Assembly (NCBI GenBank): GCA_016712345.1
Contig: JADJRH010000001.1
Coordinates: forward strand, 1,922,001-1,986,000
Reading direction: 5' to 3'
Length of the DNA stretch: 64,000 nt
Origin: Polyangiaceae bacterium
GTDB lineage: Bacteria > Myxococcota_A > Polyangia > Polyangiales > Polyangiaceae
Shown here: positions 9,180 through 16,095 of the stretch, in pieces
Numbering within the stretch: position 1 is the stretch's first letter
Layout of the letters: each line of letters begins with the position of its first letter
Position numbers and translations under genes: made by a program
Notes under the pieces: generated by a model
Told to the model about the DNA's origin: nothing
The model's input: the letters and a program-made list of their open reading frames with translations, nothing else
Database searches by the model: none

Positions 9180-9464
9180 CTAGAGCACCGATCAGGTTGA
9201 TTCCGTAATCAAATGGATAGGTTGCTTGTGTACTCAAACAGGCAAAGCGAGGCAAAAAGCTTAGGCCCGAAGCTTCCACCGCGTGACAGACACCCAGTTC
9301 GGATCGCGTGGAGGGGGGCCCGCGGCCGACTTGCTCGGCGCGGGGGAGGAGGCGCGAGCCTCCTCCACTGGGAAAAGACTAGAGCACCCAGCCGATATTT
9401 CTCGGCTTTCTCAAATCACTAATCTTCTGATTTTACTCACGATTCAAACCAATTGGTGCTCTAG
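9180..9464. repeat. Dispersed palindromic intergenic element, copy 2 (285 bp)
   Basis: Second copy of the element at 1929-2295. The left arm is CTAGAGCACCGAT (9180-9192) and the right end is ATTGGTGCTCTAG (9452-9464), complementary with one mismatch. The body matches copy 1 for about 190 bp, with the variable stem now GGAGGAGGC (9345-9353) paired to GCCTCCTCC (9358-9366) around the same GCGA loop. The terminal hairpin runs from CTAGAGCACC (9379-9388) to GGTGCTCTAG (9455-9464). The extra hairpin of copy 1 is absent. The right arm overlaps the end of thiL and supplies its TAG stop. Confidence 0.8.
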
Positions 9465-10678
9465 TCGGTGCCGCTCGCAAAATGATCAAAACCCCGCTCG
9501 GCGAGCGGCGCGCGCGCCCCGTTCTCGTCGACAAGCACGAGCCGCGATGGCTGCCATGCGACGCTTGTCGGCGCTTCGGGCGCCCCGAGCGGGGCGGCGG
9601 CGCCTTTTGATGCGTACACATCGCTCGCCGCACCCGCCCGCGCTTCGATGTGGCTCAAGGCTTCGATCTCACCAATGTGTACACCTCCAATATTTGAAGC
9701 GTCCACATCGGGAGGCGCTGTGACCACCAGCGCGTAGTCTTCGCCGCCGAAAAGCATGAGCGAAAGCGCATCGACCCCGAGCAGCGTTGCGGCGCGCGCG
9801 AGGGCGGTCGCTCCGTTGACTGCGTCGCGGAGCGCATGTTCAAAAAGCACCGCAACAGCGCCCGAAGCGCGCGCCAAGTGGCCGAGATCGCGAGCAAGGC
9901 CATCGGAAACATCCACGGCCGCGGTGGCAAATGTACACATCGCCAGCCCCGTTTCAATGCGCGCGCGCGGGCGTTTCCAAGCGTGAATGCAACACGCGAT
10001 CACGTCGGCGTCGGAGAGCGTGTCGAGCGTACGCAAGCTCTCCTGGGTACACAACGCATCGGGGGGCGGGGCGGCTTTGGCCGGCGAGGTTTCGTGTGTA
10101 CGCAACGAACCCCCGCGCGCCGAGGCCACCTGTGTACGCAACGCCGAGAAGCGCGCCCCTTGATCTTGCAAAAAACGCAATCCCGCCGCGGCCAAACCCA
10201 CGGGACCGAAAAGCCAGATTTTGTCGCCGAGGCGGGCACCCGAACGCAATATCGGCGATTGTGTACGCCCGAGCGCGGTCGTCGTGACGGAGAACTCGGT
10301 TGCCCGAGCCAGGTTTCCGCCGATGACAGCGGTGTTGCAGGCGTCGGCGGCGAGGCGTTGTCCGCGCGCGAGATCGAGGAGATCGGCGTCGGAAACGCTC
10401 GGGGGAAGCGCGAGCGCGGAGAGTACACCCAGCGGCGAAGCGCCCATGGCCGCGAGATCGCTGACGGCAGCCATTGTGGAGCGGTAGCCGATGTCTTCAA
10501 ACGAAAGCCATGCGCGATTGAAATGTGTACCTTCCACGGCGGCGTCAACGGTCCACACAAGCGAGCCCGAAACACCTTGGATCACCGCAGCGTCGTCACC
10601 GATGCCCACCTCGGGGGCGCGCGCGTCGGTCACAGCGAAGAGCGATGCCAGCGCCGAGATGCGCTCTTCCTCATTCAT
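9461..10678 (-). CDS. thiL: Thiamine-monophosphate kinase with a large internal insertion (405 aa)
   Basis: ATP-dependent phosphorylation of thiamine phosphate to thiamine diphosphate in the cytoplasm. Recognisable ThiL features: EVGIGDDAAVI near the N-terminus, WTVDAAVEGTHF, STMAAVSDLAAMGA, then AVDVSDGLARDLGHLA and LMLFGGEDYALV. Usual family length is about 320-330 residues; the excess comes mainly from roughly residues 178-230. There a low-complexity stretch (SALRTQ, SLRTHE, ALCTQE, SLRTLD) is encoded around four copies of GTAC-centred motif sequence (10029-10137). The stop codon falls inside the right arm of the dispersed element. The gene lies 39 bp downstream of the histidine kinase gene and may share its operon. 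Confidence 0.9.
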   Translation of the reverse strand: MNEEERISALASLFAVTDARAPEVGIGDDAAVIQGVSGSLVWTVDAAVEGTHFNRAWLSFEDIGYRSTMAAVSDLAAMGASPLGVLSALALPPSVSDADLLDLARGQRLAADACNTAVIGGNLARATEFSVTTTALGRTQSPILRSGARLGDKIWLFGPVGLAAAGLRFLQDQGARFSALRTQVASARGGSLRTHETSPAKAAPPPDALCTQESLRTLDTLSDADVIACCIHAWKRPRARIETGLAMCTFATAAVDVSDGLARDLGHLARASGAVAVLFEHALRDAVNGATALARAATLLGVDALSLMLFGGEDYALVVTAPPDVDASNIGGVHIGEIEALSHIEARAGAASDVYASKGAAAPLGAPEAPTSVAWQPSRLVLVDENGARAPLAERGFDHFASGTD

Positions 10679-10717
10679 AGCGATGTGTACATTAGTCCGC
10701 AGCCCCGAAAACGACCA

Positions 10718-12088
10718 CTACTGGAAGATGGGCGGCAACTCGTCACCGTCCATTTGATCGCTTGTGCCCGCGGGAGGCACCGATTCTGCGTCGGCCACAC
10801 AGGGGAGCGTGACAACGAATACGGTGCCGCGCGGGTGGTTGTCTTCGATGCGGATGGCGCCGTTATGCGCGTCGACAAGGCGTTTGACGATCGCAAGGCC
10901 GAGCCCGGTGCCGCCCTGTTCGCGCGTGGAGGATTGATCCACTTGGTAAAACGGGGCGAACACGCGATCGCGCTCGGCGCGCGGAATACCAACACCGGTG
11001 TCGGAAACGCGCACTTCAACCGCGCGGTGAAGCGGGGCGAGAATGGAAAGACCGTCGTCGTTGCGCGGGTCGATCCCGTCGGCAACCGAAAGGGTGACGC
11101 GCCCTCCCGGCGAAGTGAACTTCACCGCGTTTTCGGTGAGGTTTAAAAACACCTGGCGAAGCCTGTCGGCGTCGCCGCGCACGGGGTTAAATCGTTTGGG
11201 TACACGTTCAACGAGGAGCAAAACGCCCTTTTTTGCAGCGGTGGGCGTGAGTGTAGACACAACGTCTGTGAGTACACTGTAGATGTCGATTGCTTCAGGC
11301 TTGACGAAGAAGGTGCCACTTTCGAGCTTGGACATGTCGAGAAGGCTGACAATCAAGCCCAACAGTTGGTCGCTCTTCGTGCGAATGGTGGCGACGAAAT
11401 CGGCCTGTTCGTCGTTGAGTGGGCCGGCAATGCCTTCGGCCAGCATTTCGCTGTAGCCCATGATCGACGTGAGCGGTGTACGCAACTCGTGTGAAACGGT
11501 GGCAATGAAGTTGGATTTGAGACGATCGAGTTCTTGCAGGCGTGCGTACGCAAGGTTGAGCTTTTCGTTTTTTTCCTGAAGTTCACGGTAGCTCTCACGC
11601 ATGCTGGCAAGATGCATGGTGGATGTGAGAAGCGCTTTGTGACCGCTGAACATCACGAGATCGAGCACCCGCGACAGGTGGCGACAGAGCGCATCCATGT
11701 TGCGGGCTTGCATAATGCGCATGCCCGCGGCCACATCGCCCGGGAGCGCGTACGGGCCGATGACCAATGAGCCGACGGCGCGACCGTCGTATTCAATAGT
11801 CAACAGACGATAACGTTCGTTGTTGGCGCCGCGTTGATCGTTCGATGCGGGAAGACCGCGCGCGACGGCTTCCGCGGCGCCGAGCACGGTGACATCTTCG
11901 AGCTTGTCACCCGCGAGCTGGGCGCCGCTCGCCGAAAAGACGCGCAACTCAACGCCGAAAAGATCGAGCACCGACGCGGCGGTGTCGCCGAAAGCATTGG
12001 GGCCGACGATTTTTTCGAGGCGCGGCGGCCCCATTCCTATTTCTGCGACGGCTCTGTCCGAGCCGATCGGCGCATCGTCGTCTGTCAT
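10718..12088 (-). CDS. Sensor histidine kinase, soluble, with N-terminal sensory domain (456 aa)
   Basis: ATP-dependent sensor kinase of a two-component system. Residues 25-150 form a PocR- or GAF-like sensory region (inference) with no membrane segment, so the signal is probably cytoplasmic. A coiled linker (ESYRELQEKNEKLNLAYARL) leads to the phosphoacceptor SHELRTP with His200, then the N box LTENAVKF, G1 box DTGVGIP, F box FAPFYQVD and G2 box GGTGLGLAI. All catalytic motifs are intact. No response regulator is next to it. Its ATG overlaps the stop of the GTPase gene by four bases (12085-12088), so the two are translationally coupled and probably work in one pathway. Confidence 0.92.
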   Translation of the reverse strand: MTDDDAPIGSDRAVAEIGMGPPRLEKIVGPNAFGDTAASVLDLFGVELRVFSASGAQLAGDKLEDVTVLGAAEAVARGLPASNDQRGANNERYRLLTIEYDGRAVGSLVIGPYALPGDVAAGMRIMQARNMDALCRHLSRVLDLVMFSGHKALLTSTMHLASMRESYRELQEKNEKLNLAYARLQELDRLKSNFIATVSHELRTPLTSIMGYSEMLAEGIAGPLNDEQADFVATIRTKSDQLLGLIVSLLDMSKLESGTFFVKPEAIDIYSVLTDVVSTLTPTAAKKGVLLLVERVPKRFNPVRGDADRLRQVFLNLTENAVKFTSPGGRVTLSVADGIDPRNDDGLSILAPLHRAVEVRVSDTGVGIPRAERDRVFAPFYQVDQSSTREQGGTGLGLAIVKRLVDAHNGAIRIEDNHPRGTVFVVTLPCVADAESVPPAGTSDQMDGDELPPIFQ

Positions 12089-12810
12089 GTTTGAGTCCGC
12101 GCCCCGTCGAAGTTGCCGCCCATTTTTTTGCCGAGCAAGTCTTCTATCGGCGTGGTCACGCCCAGTTGGGATGCGGCTGTTTTTACAAGATCTTCCCCCG
12201 CAATGCCCAATTTACGGCTGAGATCATGGGTTCTGTCGAGCGTGCGGTACGTTAAAAAAAGCAGGCCGACAAACGTTTCAACAACACCGACGCCCTGCGT
12301 TGCAACGGCTTTGAAGACCGGTTCGCGGCCTCTTGCGGCAAGACGCGCCAGCTCTTCATCGCTGCGAATGTTGGGCAGATCGCGCTTGTTAAACTGGATG
12401 ACGAGCGGCATTTTCGACAGCTCAAGCCCGTTGTCTTTGAGGTTTTGTTTGAGATCCATGAACGACTCGGCGTTGCGCTGCGTTTCGGAAACGCGGCTGT
12501 CAGCAACGAGCGCTACGCCGTCGGCACCTTGCAACACAAGCCGGCGCGTGGCGGCGTGCATGGGTTGGCCGGGAACCGTAAAGAGCTTGATCCGAAGGGA
12601 AACGTCGCCGTCTTTGGACCGAAAAGTGAGGGGCAACAGGTCAAAAAAGAGCGTACGGTCGTTGGTTGTCTCAAGCGTCATGAGCCGGCCGCGCGTGTCG
12701 TTTCCGGCCAGCTCGTGGAGCGCAACCAGATTGGACGTTTTTCCGCTGAGCGCCGGGCCGTAGTAGACAAGCTTGATCGTTACTTCTCGCGCGACGAAAT
12801 CGAGCTGCAC
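12085..12810 (-). CDS. MglA-family small GTPase (241 aa)
   Basis: Small Ras-like GTPase of the bacterial MglA group, which sets polarity and controls motility in myxobacteria. The P-loop is GPALSGKT (Gly18-Thr25). The switch region has TVPGQ, the MglA-type replacement for DxxG, and base recognition comes from FNKRDLP. A C-terminal extension of about 45 residues (SRKLGIAGEDLVKTAASQLG onward) goes beyond the roughly 195-residue MglA core. The four-base overlap with the downstream histidine kinase suggests that kinase and GTPase act together. Whether it is MglA itself or one of the many paralogues cannot be told from sequence alone; no mglB-like roadblock gene is adjacent. Confidence 0.85.
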   Translation of the reverse strand: MQLDFVAREVTIKLVYYGPALSGKTSNLVALHELAGNDTRGRLMTLETTNDRTLFFDLLPLTFRSKDGDVSLRIKLFTVPGQPMHAATRRLVLQGADGVALVADSRVSETQRNAESFMDLKQNLKDNGLELSKMPLVIQFNKRDLPNIRSDEELARLAARGREPVFKAVATQGVGVVETFVGLLFLTYRTLDRTHDLSRKLGIAGEDLVKTAASQLGVTTPIEDLLGKKMGGNFDGARTQT

Positions 12811-12983
12811 AGTGCGCGAGTTTACCGATCTTTGTCGCAGAAGAAACGACTTCGGTCTGGATGCGCAACGAAACGGGCTGCATTGCAGGTGACGGTGAAC
12901 GGACGGCGGGGGGCGAAATGAAGCAGGGCCTTCGGCGCAATGAGGGTGAGGCGGGCGGCGCTGTTTTGTTACGCTGGGCCGTT

Positions 12984-13547
12984 ATGAAGTTGGATGTTCA
13001 TTCTTTTCTTGGTCGTTTGTGGATGACTGGTTTGAGCGCGATCGCCCTTGTGATCGCGGGTTGTGACGATGGATCTTCGTCGTCGGGTTCGAGCGAAGGT
13101 GGGTATTGCGAGGGGTGTTGTTTGGGCGATGGGTGCAGTGATCCTCCGCCCGAGCCGCCCTCAGCGCAGTGTATCGACCTGGCGCCTCCGGATCCGGCGG
13201 CGATCGCCGTGTTGGTGGGGACGAGCGACAACGGCGCGTTCACCGAGCTTTCGAGCGGTCAGCCGATGTCGATTGTCGTGGGCGGCCAAGGTGGGCAACA
13301 CGTTTGGGTGACGCTTCGCGTTTTCACCAACGCCACCGGGACGTTTATTTACCGAGCGCGGTTTAACGACGTGGCGGGCATTCAATCGGCGTTTGAGGGG
13401 TGCGCGGCCACGCAATGGGCTGAGTTGATTGACGTGCCCGTATTCTTAGACACCGACAATCCCGGCCCTTCCACACTCAAAGTAGAAATCTCCCCGCAGG
13501 GCGGCGACGTGGCCGTTGCGTACACAATGAACGTGGAGCTTCAATAA
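12984..13547 (+). CDS. Cys-rich lipoprotein with beta-type C-terminal domain (187 aa)
   Basis: Exported lipoprotein of unknown function. The ATG at 12984 gives a signal sequence with lipobox VIAGC followed by DDGSSSSGSS. A short Cys cluster (YCEGCCLGDGC) comes next, then a domain of alternating hydrophobic residues (MSIVVGGQGGQHVWVTLRVF, TFIYRARFND, LKVEISPQGG) that reads like an immunoglobulin-type beta sandwich. Divergently transcribed from the GTPase operon. No enzyme motif is seen. Confidence 0.75.
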   Translation: MKLDVHSFLGRLWMTGLSAIALVIAGCDDGSSSSGSSEGGYCEGCCLGDGCSDPPPEPPSAQCIDLAPPDPAAIAVLVGTSDNGAFTELSSGQPMSIVVGGQGGQHVWVTLRVFTNATGTFIYRARFNDVAGIQSAFEGCAATQWAELIDVPVFLDTDNPGPSTLKVEISPQGGDVAVAYTMNVELQ

Positions 13548-13626
13548 GCCAAGAACGCTTTGGGCCCAACCCAACCGCATACTATGAGCATTCCATTCGT
13601 ACTTCCTGAACCTGCGCTTCCTCACA

Positions 13627-14009
13627 CTCCAAGCCCGGCTCGCGCACGCACTGGCAGACTCCGGTGCTCGGCGGGGCGCTGGGGAGGCCCCGAGCGGTGG
13701 GTGACCAATGCGGTATGGGTAGATGGGTAGGTGGTACATAGCATCTACCCTTGCCAGCCAAGACCCACGGGTGTGGTTCACGCGCGCGAACGAACAGCGT
13801 CACTGAAATTGGCGGGACCGGATCCTGATTTGAGGAGATGGCCTGCCCACCACCGGCCGTGTGCTCGGCGCTTCGCGCCTGCGCGCCTCCTGGCCTCCCA
13901 AGCCCGGCTCGCCTGCGCGCGCTCGCAGACTCGCGTGCTCGCTCGGCGCGGGCGGGAGGCCCGCGTGATGACGGATCGACGCGGTATGAGTAGACGGGAA
14001 GGTAGTTGA
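13627..14009. repeat. Gene-poor stretch with a diverged direct repeat
   Basis: Between 13548 and 14238 I find no credible gene. Two related blocks, 13627-13738 and 13895-14009, share CAAGCCCGGCTCG, a GCAGACTC/GTGCTCG core, GGGAGGC-type segments, GCGGTATG and a GGTAG ending, but differ at many positions. Further on, 14050-14170 holds shorter echoes of GCGAACGA and GTGCGCCGACTCG. The open frames across it are compositional. The stretch looks like decaying intergenic repeats. Confidence 0.45.
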
Positions 14010-14238
14010 CGCTGAAGAAAAATCGAGAGCGACCAAACGAAGCCGTGCAGGGTCCGTTCACTCGGGCGAACGAGCTGCGGAACTCGTTCGTCGGTGCTGT
14101 GCGCCGACTCGTATTGCCGTGCGCTGCGTAGCTCGTTCTTCGGCGTTGCGCACCGACTCACTCAGACAGTCCTCGCACCCGCCACCGCTGTGCTCGCCCC
14201 CATCCTTCTCCCCTCGCTCGCTGCTCATGGGTAGATTG

Positions 14239-14964
14239 TCAAGGAGCGGGGTGGACAGGCACGAGGTCTTCGGCACCTGACAGGACAAAACTGTCACTTT
14301 CAAACGCGTCGTTGTATTGAGGTAGCCGGCGGTCCATGCGGCGGGTCACTGCGCCGAGCGACAAATTCCACCCGAGTCCAAACACGCCGTTGCCGGAGCC
14401 TGAATCGTAGGACAACGCGAGGGAAGGTCCAAAGCCTCGTGCGCTCGGGGCTGGAATTGGGATGGCAAAGCTACCCGTGCCGGTGGCGGGGTTGGTTTTG
14501 AAGGTGTCGCCGAGGGGTTGGATGGCGCCGCCACCTTTTGGCAAGGACAAGGAAGGTGGGCGTACGGCGTCGATTTTGGCGGAGGGGATACTTGTTTGGG
14601 TAGGTTGGGGAGGTGGCGCCGGTGGTGCGGCGATGACTTGGACAGTTGGGGAGGCCCCAAGGGCGACGCTGTTGGTGTGTCCGGCGTTGGGCGGGCCGGC
14701 GTTTGAAAGGGTATTTGCGCTGGGCGAGCCGGCTGTTTGACCTTGGCCGGTGGATGCACTTTGGCCGTTGGGTAGACCAGCGGGCGAGCCGTCGGCAGGG
14801 GAAGAGCCTTGACTGGTGGAATTGGATGTCAGGTCAGGTCGATGTTTCACGGTATACCTCTTCTGGGCGATGCTTTCGATGTGTGGCCAGCGCGTAACGC
14901 CGGGCGGATCTGAGCCAAAACCAAAGGCCTTGCAGGGCCAATGGGTAGATGGCTTTGCGAACAA
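14239..14964 (-). pseudogene. Truncated SpvB/TcB-like toxin-complex N-terminus
   Basis: The last 90 or so residues match the conserved N-terminal opening of SpvB / insecticidal toxin-complex B proteins: SLSLPKGGGAIQPLGDTF, NPATGTGSFAIPIP, GFGPSLALSYDSGSGNGVFG, GWNLSLGAVTRR, LPQYNDA and FVLSGAEDLVPV. Such proteins normally run to many hundreds or thousands of residues, whereas this frame stops after HPAP immediately beyond that motif. The upstream 120 residues are a Ser/Gly/Pro-rich linker with no clear start. No RHS core or TcC-like gene is nearby. It is most simply a remnant left after loss of the downstream gene. Confidence 0.7.
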
Positions 14965-14976
14965 ACAGGCAGATCA

Positions 14977-15028
14977 GCCCGGACTATTCATAAGGACTCC
15001 GCGCAATCGCCTCATGAATAGTCCGGGC
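14977..15028. repeat. 15-bp perfect inverted repeat
   Basis: GCCCGGACTATTCAT (14977-14991) pairs perfectly with ATGAATAGTCCGGGC (15014-15028) across 22 nt. It sits just outside the 5' end of the toxin remnant. Perfect arms of this kind could be a transcription stop or an insertion-element end; no transposase is present. Confidence 0.55.
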
Positions 15029-15562
15029 TCGTGCGAGGGACTAACCTCGCGAGCGAGAGCCGGGCCCGTTTGGGCGCGGGATATTTTCAAGGTGGATGTC
15101 TTCGTTTATTGAATGAGCGTGACTATTGGGCGGGGATAGGAACGCCTCCCTCGCGGTCAAAAAAATTCTTCGCCGAACGCAGAAAACTATTTTCGCCGCG
15201 GCGACACGCAAAGAATACAGAGCCACTGGGAGCGTGCAAGATAGCTAAACGGATGCCCAGGTCAAACTATGTCCGGGGCTCACTCGGGATCGAGCGCGCG
15301 GCGACCTTACCTCGCTCGTGGCTTGTACGCGTCTCGTGGCGCAGCTTCCGCCCGATGCGCCGCGGACGGGGCCCCCACCCCGCCGCAGGGCGCAAGCGGG
15401 CTCCCTCGCTGCACCACTCGTCCGCGCACAAGCGCACTCGCTTGGACGGCCACCGCGCTTCGCGCCCTCGTTCGCATTTCATTCAGAAATTCAGAAAGCG
15501 GAGCGTACGCGATCGTCTACCCGTCAACTCTACTTCCGTTCTATACCACAAAATGGAAGGCG

Positions 15563-15830
15563 AGGAGGGATGGGTGACAGGGCGCAGCCAGGCGGGAAGG
15601 TTCAACAACGCATACTACCCAATGACTACGATAGGAGGATGGGTGACTGCTCCCACAGCGGCGGGAAGGTTCAACAACGCATACTACCCAATGACTACGA
15701 TAGGAGGGTGGGTGACTGTTCGCACAGAGGCGGCTCGGCTCAACAACGCACACCACCCCAACAACTACGATAGGAGGGGGGGTGACTGTTCGCACAGAGG
15801 CGGCTCGGCTCAACGACGCGCAGCGCCCCC
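15563..15830. repeat. 69-70-bp tandem repeat, about four units
   Basis: Units are marked by TTCAACAACG or CTCAACRACG at 15601, 15670, 15739 and 15809 and by AGGAGG-GGGTGAC between them. Three units are nearly identical and the last is diverged. A period of 69 is divisible by three, so both strands stay partly open, giving peptide repeats such as GGWVTAPTAAGRFNNAYYP on plus. No start signal or convincing protein surrounds it, so I call it a repeat rather than a gene. From 14965 to 16095 nothing else looks coding. Confidence 0.7.
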
Positions 15831-15974
15831 AGACGCCGGTGCAAGGAAAGGCGAAGCCGCGGTCCGACAGCCGTCAAGTCACCCGGTACAGAAAACAAAC
15901 CTGACAGGCACCCACCGCGTACCGGGTCGGACCGCATAAGGCTGAGCCCCAAATGGCGCGTCGCGCGTCGGCTT

Positions 15975-16064
15975 GAGCCGAGCCGCCGTGGGGCGAGCAG
16001 TCACCCACCCGACGCACGAGAGCCGAACCGCCGTAGGGCGAGCAGTCACCCACCCGACGCACGA
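15975..16064. repeat. 45-bp direct repeat related in reverse to the 69-bp repeat
   Basis: Two near-identical 45-bp units carry GGGCGAGCAGTCACCCACCC and GACGCACGAG; the CAGTCACCC blocks start at 15998 and 16043. The complement, GGGTGACTGCTCGCCC followed by CGGCGGCTCGG, matches the GGTGACTGTTCGCAC...GGCGGCTCGG segment of the tandem array at 15563-15830. The two arrays are therefore members of one family in opposite orientation. Confidence 0.6.
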
Positions 16065-16095
16065 GCGCGACCCGACACCCGTTCCCGACGAGCCC

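Noticed and set aside
13582..14061. Minus-strand frame of 159 codons
   Set aside because: It runs through the diverged direct repeats and reproduces them as low-complexity Pro/Arg/Ser peptide with no recognisable fold or start signal.
15563..15830. Considered as a CRISPR array
   Set aside because: The 69-70-bp units are contiguous without unique spacers, and no cas gene is present.
15031..15939. Plus-strand frame of about 300 codons
   Set aside because: It is held open by the 69-bp repeat period and biased composition; no start signal, no domain, and the flanks look noncoding.
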